Assembly (NCBI GenBank): GCA_903870905.1
Contig: CAIQEU010000038.1
Location: 62,001 to 126,000 of the forward strand
Direction of reading: 5' to 3'
DNA: 64,000 nucleotides
Origin: an uncultured Actinomycetes bacterium
GTDB taxonomy: Bacteria > Actinomycetota > Acidimicrobiia > Acidimicrobiales > RAAP-2
Position 1 is the stretch's first letter. Every line of letters starts with the position of its first letter. The position numbers were made by a program, and so were the translations under genes. Of the stretch, positions 17,839 to 26,467 are shown one piece after another. The notes beneath the pieces are model-generated. The model had not been told where the DNA came from. It did no database searches and saw only the letters and a list, made by a program, of their open reading frames with translations.

Positions 17839-17844
17839 AGCGTA
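17839..17844 (-). promoter_or_regulatory. Leaderless promoter -10 (TACGCT) for the SEDS gene
   Basis: On the minus strand TACGCT is followed by 7 bases and then the GTG at 17831. It shares the 51-base divergent gap with the ppk promoter. Confidence 0.6.
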
Positions 17845-17855
17845 GTGGGGTCAAC

Positions 17856-17861
17856 TAACCT
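17856..17861 (+). promoter_or_regulatory. Putative -10 (TAACCT) and leader for ppk
   Basis: TAACCT lies 21 bases before the ppk ATG. AGGAGGG follows at 17868-17874, a good ribosome-binding site 8 bases from the start, so this transcript has a short leader, unlike the divergent SEDS gene. Confidence 0.5.
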
Positions 17862-17882
17862 GCGGCAGGAGGGTCACGCGAG

Positions 17883-20030
17883 ATGCACACTGGACATTCG
17901 GAGCACAGCCACGGGGGGCATCCATCGACGAACCTCGAGGAGGCATTCGGTCGAGCACGGTTCTCGAACCGTGAGGTCTCACGACTCGACTTCGCCGATC
18001 GCCTGCTCGATCTCGCGTGCGACGCGTCGGTGGCGCTCCTCGATCGCGTCAAGTTCTTGGCCATCGAGGCAGACCTCCTCGATGAGTTCTTCCAAGTCCG
18101 TGTAGCTAACCTCGAGGATCAAATTGCCGCCGGGGTGACGACGCGTTCTCCTGATGGCCTTCGTCCGAAGGAGCAGTTGAAGACCGTTCGGGCAAAGGTG
18201 CACGACCTCTACCGCCGCCAAGATGACCTCGTGGCCCAGGTCACGAAGGAGCTCGCTCCAGCAGGTGTGGCGATTGTTCGCTGGGAGGACCTCGCTGCAG
18301 AGGAACGCGCCTCGGTGAGTGCCGCCTTCGACCGCGACATCTTCCCGGTCCTCACGCCGCTCTCGGTCGACGTTGGTCACCCATTCCCCTATATCTCTGA
18401 CCGATCCATCAACCTGCTCGTGCGAGTCCACGATGGCAATTCCGGTGAAGTTCGAGTCGCTCGGGTGAAGGTGCCCGATGTCCTCGATCGCTTCTTCGCA
18501 GTCGTTGCCGGTGAGCGATTCGTCTGTCTCGAAGATGTCTTGGCAGCGCATCTCGACCGACTCTTCCCGGGCATGAGCGTGGGCGACCACCTCGTCTTCC
18601 GCATCACGAGAAACGCTGACCTCGTCGTCGAAGAAGATGAGGCCGATGACCTCCTCGTCGCCCTCGAAGCAGAACTCCGTCGCCGGAGGTTCGGTCACGC
18701 CGTTCGTCTTGAAGTTGCTGGCCACCCTGAGCGAGGCCTCCTGTCGACGCTGCTCGATGAGCTCGACCTTCGAGAAGACCAGGTCTTCATCTCCTCAGCA
18801 CCCCTCGGACTCTCGTCGCTGTGGGCGATTGCCGCACTCGATCTCCCCGAGCTCAAATCTGAGCCGTGGACGCCGTTGCCCCCGGCGGGTATCGCCACCC
18901 CAGAAGGTGGAACGGTCGACCTCTTCACTGCCCTACGCGATGGTGACGTACTCGTGCATCACCCCTACGAATCCTTCGCGATGTCGGTGGAGGCGTTCAT
19001 CGCCCAAGCTGCCGCTGACCCCGATGTGCTCGGCATCAAGCTCACGCTCTACCGCACCTCTGGCGATAGTCCCATTGTGGCCGCCCTCATCCGTGCCGCA
19101 GAGGCGGGCAAGCAGGTTGCCGCCTTCGTGGAACTCAAAGCTCGATTCGACGAAGCGGCCAACATTGGTTGGGCCAAGACGCTCGAAGATGCCGGCGTGC
19201 ACGTGGTCTACGGCCTCGTCGGACTGAAGACGCACTCAAAGACCGTCATGGTGCTGCGCCGTGAAGCCGAGGGCATTCGCCGCTACTGCCACATCGGCAC
19301 TGGGAACTACAACTCAAAGACCGCTCGCATCTACGAAGACCTCGGGCTCTTCACGGCAGACCCCATCATTGGTGAGGACATTGGACTGCTGTTCAACTAC
19401 CTGACCGGGTTCTCCCACCACGTGGACTACCGACGACTCCTCGTCTCTCCAGTCACGCTCCGTCCGTCGATCTTGGACAAGATCGAGCGCCAAGCAGCGC
19501 TGGGCGAGGCCGGTCGAATCCGGATGAAGTTGAACGGGCTCACCGACCCCATGATCATCGATGCCCTCTACCGAGCATCAGGTGCGGGCGTGGACGTGCA
19601 GTTGTGTGTGCGCTCGCTGTGCTGCATCCGACCTCAGGTGCCTGGACTGTCGGAGCGGATTTCGGTGCGCTCGATTGTTGGGGAGTTCTTAGAGCACAGC
19701 CGCATCTACAGCTTCGGTGGAGGAGATGGTGGCGTTGAGGAGACCTTCATTGGCTCTGCGGACTTGATGGAGCGCAACCTCGATCGGCGGATCGAAGTCC
19801 TCACCCCCGTGCTCGACCCGCGACTCGCCGCGCAAATCCATGGACTGCTCGACCTCGTGTTCGCCGACACCGCGTCGTCGTGGTTCTTGTCACCAGAGGG
19901 CGCGTGGTCTCGAAGTGCCGCCGATCGATCAATCTCGCTCCAAGAGACGCTGAAGAGCGATGCACTGACCAAGTCCCGGCGGTGGCTGGACTTGGCCACG
20001 ACCTCACTCGTCGAGCGCCGCCGGGTGTGA
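17883..20030 (+). CDS. ppk: Polyphosphate kinase 1
   Basis: 715 residues, typical PPK1 length. It reversibly transfers the gamma-phosphate of ATP to inorganic polyphosphate. The N-terminal domain has FLAIEADLLDEFFQVRVANL, and the phospholipase-D-like catalytic halves follow. The phospho-accepting histidine is in CHIGTGNYNSKTARIYEDLG, and KLTLYRTSGDSPIVAALI and ELKARFDEAANI are conserved PPK1 blocks. A histidine-rich N-terminus (HTGHSEHSHGGH) precedes the conserved part. No exopolyphosphatase (ppx) gene is adjacent. The 3' end overlaps the convergent membrane-protein gene by 27 bases. Confidence 0.97.
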   Translation: MHTGHSEHSHGGHPSTNLEEAFGRARFSNREVSRLDFADRLLDLACDASVALLDRVKFLAIEADLLDEFFQVRVANLEDQIAAGVTTRSPDGLRPKEQLKTVRAKVHDLYRRQDDLVAQVTKELAPAGVAIVRWEDLAAEERASVSAAFDRDIFPVLTPLSVDVGHPFPYISDRSINLLVRVHDGNSGEVRVARVKVPDVLDRFFAVVAGERFVCLEDVLAAHLDRLFPGMSVGDHLVFRITRNADLVVEEDEADDLLVALEAELRRRRFGHAVRLEVAGHPERGLLSTLLDELDLREDQVFISSAPLGLSSLWAIAALDLPELKSEPWTPLPPAGIATPEGGTVDLFTALRDGDVLVHHPYESFAMSVEAFIAQAAADPDVLGIKLTLYRTSGDSPIVAALIRAAEAGKQVAAFVELKARFDEAANIGWAKTLEDAGVHVVYGLVGLKTHSKTVMVLRREAEGIRRYCHIGTGNYNSKTARIYEDLGLFTADPIIGEDIGLLFNYLTGFSHHVDYRRLLVSPVTLRPSILDKIERQAALGEAGRIRMKLNGLTDPMIIDALYRASGAGVDVQLCVRSLCCIRPQVPGLSERISVRSIVGEFLEHSRIYSFGGGDGGVEETFIGSADLMERNLDRRIEVLTPVLDPRLAAQIHGLLDLVFADTASSWFLSPEGAWSRSAADRSISLQETLKSDALTKSRRWLDLATTSLVERRRV

Positions 20031-21152
20031 GGTCGACGAGGTTCGTCGCTCGATTCTCGAGGGCAGTTGCCACGGTCCCATTCTGAGGGAGAGGTAGGCA
20101 GCGCCACCAACGGGGATGGGTATCCAGAAGTTCACGAGGCGGTAGGCGAGCACGCCGAGCGACGCAATGCCAGCAGGCACGTGGAAGCCCACGAGGGTCG
20201 GAATGAGGACGCCCTCAATGACGCCGAGGCCTCCCGGGGTGAGTGGGATGACGGCCAAGATGTTGGCCAGGCCGAAGGCTACGAGCAGGTCGACAGGGTT
20301 GACCGCCTTGCCGAAGGCCCAGAGGAAGACCCAGAGGCTGGCGGCGTCGAGGAGCCAGTTGAGGCTGGCCCACAGCAGCGCACGACGGAGCACGTTGCGG
20401 TGCCGGAGCAGCACGTCGACGCGATCGGCGAGGTTCCTCGTGAGCGCTGCGACGCTGTCGGCGCTCACGAAGGGGAGTCGATCGGCGGCTCGCATGAGCC
20501 AACTATCGGCGTTGCGGTCACCTCGAGACAGCAGGACGAGCGTGGACGCGAAGGCTGCGAGGAGCACGACCCCCGCGAGAGCGGCGTAGCCGTAGAGAGG
20601 GTTGAAGCCGTTGATGGGAATGGAGATGAACAGCGCCACCCAGAAGATGAGGTTGAGGACGACGGCCGAGCCAATCGCCTGGACACCCATGCCGAACCCC
20701 GCGGTCGTTCCAGGAACACCAGCGCTCAAGAACAGGCGGTAACCAAGTGCTCCACCAGTCGCGCTCCCGGTGGGCAAGACGTGGCTCAAGGCGAAGGTCG
20801 AGAGGTTGATCCTGAGGGTCGTGAACCGAGATGGAGCGACGGGCGTGAGCACGCTCCGCGTGAGCTCTGCGTAGGCGGCGAGGGCTCCTGCTTCAGCGCA
20901 AATTGCTAGTGCCACGAGCACGACGTTCAGATTGCCGAGGAGCGAGAAGGAGTGGCGGGCCTTGGCGAAGTTCGGGAGCACCACGTACTCGCCCAAGAAG
21001 ATGAGCACGATGACCGTGATGGTCTGCGCGACGGAACGACGTACCCTTGGGTGTCGGAGCCACGCTCGAGCCGTCTCCAGGGGGGAAGGACCACTCTGGA
21101 CGCTCGTGTGCGCGTCCCGCTCGTCTCGTGGACGTTGCTCCCCGGTCGCCAT
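20004..21152 (-). CDS. Lysylphosphatidylglycerol synthase transmembrane-like (UPF0104/AglD-type) membrane protein
   Basis: 382 residues with a charged N-terminal tail (about 45 residues) and about eight membrane helices. It belongs to the flippase-like UPF0104 family (the membrane part of MprF, also found alone in many bacteria and archaea). Seen are SHVLPTGSATGGALGYRLF and LLVAFGLANILAVIPLTPGGLGVIEG, the family's characteristic PxxPGGLGVxE block. There is no soluble lysyl-transfer domain, so it is not a full MprF; a lipid-flipping role is inference. The divergent neighbour is a polyprenol-phosphate glycosyltransferase, consistent with envelope lipid work. Confidence 0.82.
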   Translation of the reverse strand: MATGEQRPRDERDAHTSVQSGPSPLETARAWLRHPRVRRSVAQTITVIVLIFLGEYVVLPNFAKARHSFSLLGNLNVVLVALAICAEAGALAAYAELTRSVLTPVAPSRFTTLRINLSTFALSHVLPTGSATGGALGYRLFLSAGVPGTTAGFGMGVQAIGSAVVLNLIFWVALFISIPINGFNPLYGYAALAGVVLLAAFASTLVLLSRGDRNADSWLMRAADRLPFVSADSVAALTRNLADRVDVLLRHRNVLRRALLWASLNWLLDAASLWVFLWAFGKAVNPVDLLVAFGLANILAVIPLTPGGLGVIEGVLIPTLVGFHVPAGIASLGVLAYRLVNFWIPIPVGGAAYLSLRMGPWQLPSRIERRTSSTSHPAALDE

Positions 21153-21214
21153 CTCGTTATCTTCTCAGACGAGGACCCGCACGGGTGACCATCAAGAGCG
21201 AAGCGATCAGCGTC

Positions 21215-21220
21215 TAGGAT
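21215..21220 (+). promoter_or_regulatory. Leaderless promoter -10 (TAGGAT) for the DPM-like gene
   Basis: TAGGAT ends 8 bases before the GTG at 21229 with no ribosome-binding site between. The ATG at 21224 is in another frame. This fixes the start inside a much longer open frame. Confidence 0.55.
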
Positions 21221-21228
21221 CTCATGCC

Positions 21229-21939
21229 GTGCGCACCTTGGTGGTCATCCCGACCTATAACGAGCTGGACAACATCATTCGTATGCTCGACGCACTCGGC
21301 GACAGCGTGCCCGGCACCGACATCTTGGTGGTTGATGATTCGAGTCCCGATGGCACGGCAGCGGCGGTCGAGGCCTACGCGAGTGCCCATTCGACGGTGC
21401 ACCTCCTGTCTCGACCGCCGAAATCGGGTCTCGGCGGTGCGTATCGAGCCGGGTTCCGTTGGGGGCTCGATCGTGGGTACGACCACTTCGTGGAGATGGA
21501 TGCGGACTTCAGTCACGATCCTCGCCAGCTGCCCTCGCTCCTTTCGGCTGCGGCCTCGGGCGCCGATCTCGTCATTGGGTCTCGCTACGTCGCCGGGGGC
21601 GAGATCCCGAAGTGGTCATGGCATCGAACCATGCTGTCCAAGGGCGGCAACCTCTACGCCTCGGCCGTGCTCGGCCTGAAGGTCAAGGATGCAACGGCAG
21701 GGTTTCGCGTCTACGCCGACAGTGCACTCGCTGCGATTGGGTTCGAAGACGTCACCCAAGATGGCTACGGCTTTCAGGTTGAAATGACCGATCGTGCCCG
21801 TCAGGCTGGGGTGCAGATCGTCGAAGTGCCGATTCGCTTCATCGACCGTGAAGTTGGCGAATCGAAGATGTCGACGTCGATCGTGATCGAAGCATTCGCC
21901 ATGGTGGCCAAGCGAGGGCTCAAGCGCTTTGGCCGCTGA
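21229..21939 (+). CDS. Polyprenol monophosphomannose synthase-like GT2 glycosyltransferase
   Basis: 236 residues, a soluble GT-A enzyme of the dolichyl-phosphate mannosyltransferase family (the catalytic domain of mycobacterial Ppm1). It would transfer a sugar, probably mannose, from GDP-mannose to polyprenyl phosphate, making the donor used by GT-C membrane enzymes such as the one at 51661. Motifs are VVIPTYNELDNI at the N-terminus, DILVVDDSSPDGTA, the catalytic EMDADFSHDPRQLP and ATAGFRVY. It lacks the acyltransferase and membrane domains of larger Ppm proteins. The frame is open upstream to 20932, but conservation and the leaderless promoter support GTG 21229. Confidence 0.88.
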   Translation: MRTLVVIPTYNELDNIIRMLDALGDSVPGTDILVVDDSSPDGTAAAVEAYASAHSTVHLLSRPPKSGLGGAYRAGFRWGLDRGYDHFVEMDADFSHDPRQLPSLLSAAASGADLVIGSRYVAGGEIPKWSWHRTMLSKGGNLYASAVLGLKVKDATAGFRVYADSALAAIGFEDVTQDGYGFQVEMTDRARQAGVQIVEVPIRFIDREVGESKMSTSIVIEAFAMVAKRGLKRFGR

Positions 21940-23215
21940 GCGCACCTCGGAGGTGTTCGGCTGCGCCGGGCACGATGACATCGAGCACCGCACGGAGCTT
22001 GACGGTCGTCTCGGCGAGTTCCTCTGCGGGGTCTGAGGCAGCGACGATGCCGCATCCGGCGTGCAAGGTGAGCGTCGAACCCGTGGCGTGGGCACCTCGA
22101 ATGCCGAGAACGAAGGTTCCATCGCCAGCGGCGTCTACCGTGCCGATGATTCCTGCCCACACACCACGATCGAAATGCTCGAGTTCGTCGATGAGCTCGA
22201 GGGCTCGATCGATGGGCACGCCTCCAACGGCAGGTGTCGGAGCGATCGCTGCAGCCAGGGCGAGTGCATCGGGAGCGTTCGGTCCTCGCTCCACGGTGCC
22301 GTCGATGGTGGTGCCGAGGTGGGCAATGGAGGCGAGCACCATCAGTGAGGGCTGCGGCGCTGCAGCGACGGACTGACACAACGGCGAGAGGCGCCACACA
22401 ATGTCCTCGACGACCAATTGGTGCTCTCGTTGATTCTTCTCTGACGCCTCGAGCGCTCGGGCGGCGAGCTCGTCGGCATCGGTGCCATCAATGGCGACGG
22501 ATCCGGCGAGGGGGTGTGATCGAACGGCTGTTCCGTGCTTGTCGACGATGAGTTCTGGCGATGCACCGAAGAACCGACCCGAGCTCGTTGGCACGGCGTA
22601 GATGGTGCAGAGCGGCTCTCGGGCCCGCAGCCGAGAGAGTGCAGGGACGAGGGGGAGCGGTCGATCGAGCTGCACGGTGAGGCGACGGCCGAGCACCACC
22701 TTGGACACCTCCCCGTTCTCCATGGCCTTAGTGGCCGCCGCCACTGCCTCCTCGTAGCCGTTGGGCGTTGGACGGGCGATCGCAGAACGAACCGTGGGCG
22801 ACGCAGTTGCTGCGGCGACGGACTCGCTCGGGGCGACCACTGAGGGCCAGGTGTCTTCTTCGGCAATCGATGTGGCAACCCAGGTGCCATCAAGGCGTCG
22901 CTGGACGAGCAAGGCCGGCACCACGACCGCGCAGGGTTCGTTCGGGTTGAACGGGAGCGCCCCGAATGCCCGGAGCCCGGCTGCGCCGATGTCAGCACCG
23001 TCGTGGTGGGCAATGGACGCGAGGCTCGCTGCCACCGCAGCATCGGTCGCTCCTGCGAGGCCGTTTGGGAGGTCAATGGTCGCAGCCACACCCATCGCTG
23101 CCACGGCGTGGGTGGTTGACATGATGAGCCAACCCTCCTCGCCAGCGAGCGCCAACGGGTCGATATCGCCCTCGAGGGTGATCGAACGTGCGACGAGGTG
23201 CGAGAGGTCCATCAC
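21920..23215 (-). CDS. menF: Isochorismate synthase MenF
   Basis: 431 residues. It converts chorismate to isochorismate, the entry to menaquinone synthesis. The C-terminal chorismate-binding domain contains SKVVLGRRLTVQL, FFGASPELIV, SHPLAGSVAIDG, and HLGTTIDGTVERGPNAPDAL. GGVPIDRALELIDELE and FVLGIRGAHATG follow. It lacks the TrpE-type N-terminal domain and sits next to menG, which favours MenF over TrpE, PabB or a salicylate synthase. The first codon is GTG 23215, or the adjacent ATG 23212, overlapping the menG stop. Its 3' end overlaps the convergent glycosyltransferase by 20 bases. Confidence 0.9.
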   Translation of the reverse strand: MMDLSHLVARSITLEGDIDPLALAGEEGWLIMSTTHAVAAMGVAATIDLPNGLAGATDAAVAASLASIAHHDGADIGAAGLRAFGALPFNPNEPCAVVVPALLVQRRLDGTWVATSIAEEDTWPSVVAPSESVAAATASPTVRSAIARPTPNGYEEAVAAATKAMENGEVSKVVLGRRLTVQLDRPLPLVPALSRLRAREPLCTIYAVPTSSGRFFGASPELIVDKHGTAVRSHPLAGSVAIDGTDADELAARALEASEKNQREHQLVVEDIVWRLSPLCQSVAAAPQPSLMVLASIAHLGTTIDGTVERGPNAPDALALAAAIAPTPAVGGVPIDRALELIDELEHFDRGVWAGIIGTVDAAGDGTFVLGIRGAHATGSTLTLHAGCGIVAASDPAEELAETTVKLRAVLDVIVPGAAEHLRGALSGQSA

Positions 23216-23925
23216 GATTCCCCGCGCCGCGTCCCAGTGATGCGTTGGCTCAGCCCCCCGAGAATCAGATGGTGGTTGACGCCGGAGAACCCGGCGTTGG
23301 TGAACAGTGCACAGAGATCGTCCGTTTCGGGGAGGTAGGCCGTCGATCGTGGGAGGTACGCGTACGCATCGCGATCAGACAGGAGGCCACCAATCTTCGG
23401 GACGCAGTGGTCGAACCACATGGAGTAGCCGCTGCGCAGAAGGCGCGAGGACGGAGCGGCAACTTCCAAGATGGCGAGGCGACCACCAGGTCGCACCACT
23501 CGAGCCATCTCGGCAATCGCCCCAGCGAGGTCGGTGAAGTTGCGCAGTGCGTACCCGCAGACGAGGCCGTCGAAGGTTGCATCAGCAAAGGGCATATGCG
23601 CGGCGTCGGCCTCTACTGCTCGCGTCGTGCCACGACCGGCTTGGAGCATGCCAATGGAGAGATCGGCACTCACGACCGTCATCCCGCGGTCGGTTGCCAG
23701 GCGGGTGAAATCGCCGGTGCCGGCAGCGAGGTCGAGGAGGTGCGAACCGCTCGGAAGGGCGAGGCGATCGAGCGTCGCGGTGCGCCACCGATGGTCGAGT
23801 CCGAACGTGATGAGTCGATTGACCAGCTCGTAGCGCGGTGCGATCGTGTCGAACATCGATCGAACGGCAGTGGTCTTCGCCTCCCCGACTGGGAGGGCGG
23901 TCTGGTCCTTCGCAGGCTTCGCCAA
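23212..23925 (-). CDS. menG: Demethylmenaquinone methyltransferase MenG (UbiE family)
   Basis: 237 residues. It methylates demethylmenaquinone with S-adenosylmethionine, the last step of menaquinone synthesis. Conserved blocks are VRSMFDTIAPRYELVNRLIT, DLAAGTGDFTRLA (SAM-binding motif I), DGLVCGYALRNF, and RVVRPGGRLAILEVAAPSS. The frame starts at a TTG only 5 bases after the maoC stop without an obvious ribosome-binding site, so it is probably expressed by coupling; the start is uncertain. The stop overlaps menF by 4 bases. Confidence 0.92.
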   Translation of the reverse strand: MAKPAKDQTALPVGEAKTTAVRSMFDTIAPRYELVNRLITFGLDHRWRTATLDRLALPSGSHLLDLAAGTGDFTRLATDRGMTVVSADLSIGMLQAGRGTTRAVEADAAHMPFADATFDGLVCGYALRNFTDLAGAIAEMARVVRPGGRLAILEVAAPSSRLLRSGYSMWFDHCVPKIGGLLSDRDAYAYLPRSTAYLPETDDLCALFTNAGFSGVNHHLILGGLSQRITGTRRGES

Positions 23926-23930
23926 TTCGA

Positions 23931-24383
23931 TCAGGCGTAGTAGCGGTAGACGACCTGAGCCACGCAGTTGGGCTTGGCTGCGCCTTCAACCTCGACGATC
24001 ACGTCGAGGGCAACTTGGACACCGCCGGCGATCTCGGTGACCTCAGCAACCGTGGCTCCTGCTCGAATCTTCGTGCCCACGTGCACCGGAGCAGCGAACC
24101 GAACCTTGTTCGTGCCGTAGTTCACGCCCATCGAGGTTCCCTCGACGCGGAGGAGCGAGCCGAGGAGGGTGGGAATGAGCGAGAGGGTCAAGTACCCATG
24201 CGCGATGGGTCCACCGAATGGGCCGGTCTTGGCACGCTCGGGGTCGACGTGGATCCACTGGTGGTCACCGGTTGCATCAGCGAACAAGTTGACTTGCTCC
24301 TGGGTGACCTCGTAGTTGTCGCTGTAGCCGAGGTGCTGGCCAACGAAGTTGGCGAATTCACTCAGGTGGACGGTGGTTGCCAT
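23931..24383 (-). CDS. MaoC-like (R)-specific enoyl-CoA hydratase family protein
   Basis: 150 residues with a single hot-dog fold of the MaoC dehydratase family (NodN-like). The catalytic Asp and His are visible in DATGDHQWIHVDPERA, followed by GPIAHGYLTLSLIP. Family members hydrate enoyl-CoA in beta-oxidation or polyester routes; the precise substrate is unknown. The ATG at 24383 is preceded by AAGGAG at ideal spacing, which rules out the 22-residue upstream extension. It is first in a probable maoC-menG-menF transcript, although a functional link to menaquinone is not established. Confidence 0.85.
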   Translation of the reverse strand: MATTVHLSEFANFVGQHLGYSDNYEVTQEQVNLFADATGDHQWIHVDPERAKTGPFGGPIAHGYLTLSLIPTLLGSLLRVEGTSMGVNYGTNKVRFAAPVHVGTKIRAGATVAEVTEIAGGVQVALDVIVEVEGAAKPNCVAQVVYRYYA

Positions 24384-24409
24384 GGGCTTCTCCTTGCGTG
24401 CGTGCATCC

Positions 24410-24415
24410 ACGGTA
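24410..24415 (-). promoter_or_regulatory. Putative -10 (TACCGT) for maoC-menG-menF
   Basis: TACCGT on the minus strand lies 26 bases before the maoC ATG, leaving a leader of about 20 bases that contains the AAGGAG ribosome-binding site. Confidence 0.45.
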
Positions 24416-24452
24416 GCGGGGGAGGCACGTGGGAACGGCCACTGACCAAGGT

Positions 24453-24803
24453 TCAGTCGAGGTAGATCTTGGCGTAGCGACGACTCGTGGGATGGAGCGC
24501 CCCGGCGACGAGGGCCACGGCGAACGCCACCTGGAGGAGGAAGGCAGCGCCGAACGCATAGAACGCCAGGAGTGCCACGATGAGGTTCACGATGCCGGCA
24601 GCGGTTGCGAGGTAGTAGCCAATCTTGCGCTCGTTGGCGATTCCGTAGGCGCCGCCGGCCCCGAACAGGGCGACGAGGCCGAGGAGGCCGAGGCCGCCTC
24701 GGAGGATGTCGAGGACTCCGTAGAAGCCGTTGATGTAGCTCAGCCAGAGCACGAGCTGCAGCGTCGAGGGGAGCATGGGGTCAAAGAAGCGCTTCTGGGC
24801 CAT
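24453..24803 (-). CDS. Small integral membrane protein of unknown function
   Basis: 116 residues, of which most are hydrophobic. Three or four membrane helices are likely (about 15-32, 35-53, 62-82 and 83-103). The start ATG has GAGG a few bases upstream. The N-terminus MAQKRFFDPM and the C-terminus RRYAKIYLD are short cytosolic-type ends. I do not recognise a family. It stands alone, 69 bases downstream of nothing on its own strand and divergent from the VIT1-like transporter with a 51-base gap. Confidence 0.7.
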   Translation of the reverse strand: MAQKRFFDPMLPSTLQLVLWLSYINGFYGVLDILRGGLGLLGLVALFGAGGAYGIANERKIGYYLATAAGIVNLIVALLAFYAFGAAFLLQVAFAVALVAGALHPTSRRYAKIYLD

Positions 24804-24842
24804 GACCTCATTCTCTCAGGAGCAGCCCCCTGCATGGGTCAC

Positions 24843-24848
24843 TAGCCT
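24843..24848 (+). promoter_or_regulatory. Leaderless promoter -10 (TAGCCT) for the VIT1-like gene
   Basis: TAGCCT is followed by a 6-base spacer (GAACCT) and the ATG at 24855, with no ribosome-binding site. Confidence 0.65.
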
Positions 24849-24854
24849 GAACCT

Positions 24855-25553
24855 ATGGCCATCCAACCCCCCGAGCACCATCGAGACGTTGCGAGTGGTG
24901 GAGTGCGGGCAGCGGTGTTCGGCATGAGCGACGGCCTGTTGACGAACCTCTCACTGATCTTGGGGTTTGCTGGCGCTCATCCTGCGCCATCGGTCGTGCG
25001 ACTCGCCGGACTCGCCGGTCTCGTGGCTGGTGCGGGATCGATGGCCTCGGGCGAGTGGATCTCGATGCAGTCCCAACGGGAACTCTTGGAGTACGAACTC
25101 GGCGTCGAGCGCCGTGCGCTGACCCAGCACCCCGATGATGAGCAGCGGGAGTTGACCGAGCTCTACGTGGAGAAGGGGTTGTCGCTCGAGTTGGCGCAGC
25201 AACTGAGCGTTGAGATCATGGCCAATCCTGAGTTGGCCCTTGAAACCCATGCCCGTGAAGAACTGGGCATCGATCCCCGAGCGCTCGGATCGCCGTGGCA
25301 GGCGGCCATCGCCTCATTCGTGGCGTTCTCACTCGGCGCATTCTTGCCACTGTTGCCGTGGTTGATTGGTGGCGGTACCGCTGCGGTCATCTGGTCGATT
25401 GTGCTCGGGCTCAGTGCCGCCAGCCTCCTCGGTGCCACGGTCGCCCAATTCTCGGGACGGCCGATGTGGCGAGGAGCATTCCGGCAATTCGGGGTCACTG
25501 CTGTGGCCGCAGCGGTGACGACGGGCATTGGTGCGCTAGTCGGCGCTGGCTGA
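24855..25553 (+). CDS. VIT1/CCC1-family transporter (probable Fe2+/Mn2+)
   Basis: 232 residues. Members of the VIT1/CCC1 family move ferrous iron or manganese across membranes. The N-terminal helix pair GVRAAVFGMSDGLLTNLSLI is the family hallmark. SMASGEWISMQSQRELLEYE leads into the cytosolic metal-binding segment rich in Glu (EYELGVERRALTQHP and onward), and three C-terminal helices follow. Direction and metal are inferred from the family. The last 18 bases overlap the convergent mshD. Confidence 0.88.
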   Translation: MAIQPPEHHRDVASGGVRAAVFGMSDGLLTNLSLILGFAGAHPAPSVVRLAGLAGLVAGAGSMASGEWISMQSQRELLEYELGVERRALTQHPDDEQRELTELYVEKGLSLELAQQLSVEIMANPELALETHAREELGIDPRALGSPWQAAIASFVAFSLGAFLPLLPWLIGGGTAAVIWSIVLGLSAASLLGATVAQFSGRPMWRGAFRQFGVTAVAAAVTTGIGALVGAG

Positions 25554-26417
25554 GTGCTGCGCAGTGTCGAGGTGGAGCGCTCGCACCGCTCCAACGGTTG
25601 TGAATCCGTGGCGGGCGTAGAGGGCGAGCGCAGCGCTGTTGGTGGATTCCACGAAGAGGTCAACCGTGCGGACGCCTCGGGATGCCATGGCTGCGCACCC
25701 GGCCTCTAAGAGACCCGAACCAAGCCGACGTCCTTGGTGGTCTGGGGTGACGCCGATGACGTAGATCTCACCGCGATCGGGATCGGTGGCGGTATCCACC
25801 TTGCACCAGCACCACGCGTCGACGACGTTGCCATCATGGTGGACCACGAAGAGGCTGGGGTCGAACCACGGAGCACTCGAGCGCTCGGCGAAGGTAGCCC
25901 GCGTCCACACCCCTTGCTCCAAATGGCCAGCGAATGCCTCGTTGTTTGCGGCAATCCATGCGTCGAGGTCGTCGTCGTTCCACGAGGTGACCTGAAGGTC
26001 AGCCGGTTGTGGGGGGTGTGTGGCGAGGGACCGCTCAAGGTGGAGAATCGTCCGCTCATGGAGGACGGAACAACCCACTCTGGCTGATTCGAGCCAAAGG
26101 TCGTCGCCGTCAGGTGGCAACCAGAATTGGAGGGCATCGACGGCGAGCCACTCGAGGAGCTCCCCGAGCGCGCGGGCGCGGGCCTGGCGATCGCCGGCAA
26201 CCTCGACGTTCCAGAGGTCCTCGTGCCGTGCTGCAACCGCCGCAGCGACGATGGTGCCATCGCTTCGGACGAGAACGACACGATCGCCGCGGCGTTCGAG
26301 GTTCATGAGTCCGAGCATCTTGTGCTCACTCCAGGGCTTCGGCCCACCGAGACCCAGCGCCGAGGTGACAGCGTCGGCGCCAAGGGCGGTGCAGCGATCG
26401 ACGGTGAGGGGCTCCAC
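25536..26417 (-). CDS. mshD: Mycothiol synthase MshD (tandem GNAT acetyltransferase)
   Basis: 293 residues with two GNAT domains. MshD acetylates Cys-GlcN-Ins to make mycothiol, the low-molecular-weight thiol of actinobacteria. The second, active domain has NNEAFAGHLEQGVWT, WFDPSLFVVHHDG, EIYVIGVTPDHQGRRLGSGL (acetyl-CoA loop) and DLFVESTNSAALALYARHGF, all in MshD-like order. The first domain is degenerate, as in the family. The GTG start is leaderless: TAGCCT lies 6 bases upstream. It is divergent from nth, with both promoters inside 50 bases. This gene is a good marker that the organism is an actinobacterium. Confidence 0.88.
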   Translation of the reverse strand: MEPLTVDRCTALGADAVTSALGLGGPKPWSEHKMLGLMNLERRGDRVVLVRSDGTIVAAAVAARHEDLWNVEVAGDRQARARALGELLEWLAVDALQFWLPPDGDDLWLESARVGCSVLHERTILHLERSLATHPPQPADLQVTSWNDDDLDAWIAANNEAFAGHLEQGVWTRATFAERSSAPWFDPSLFVVHHDGNVVDAWCWCKVDTATDPDRGEIYVIGVTPDHQGRRLGSGLLEAGCAAMASRGVRTVDLFVESTNSAALALYARHGFTTVGAVRALHLDTAQHSASAD

Positions 26418-26423
26418 GGCGGA

Positions 26424-26429
26424 AGGCTA
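26424..26429 (-). promoter_or_regulatory. Leaderless promoter -10 (TAGCCT) for mshD
   Basis: On the minus strand TAGCCT is followed by TCCGCC and the GTG start at 26417. Confidence 0.6.
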
Positions 26430-26455
26430 CCAACTGTCCTCTCGGTGCCACCCGG

Positions 26456-26461
26456 TACGCT
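26456..26461 (+). promoter_or_regulatory. Leaderless promoter -10 (TACGCT) for nth
   Basis: GGTACGCT is followed by the 6-base spacer GCGGCC and the nth ATG at 26468. No ribosome-binding site is visible. Confidence 0.65.
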
Positions 26462-26467
26462 GCGGCC

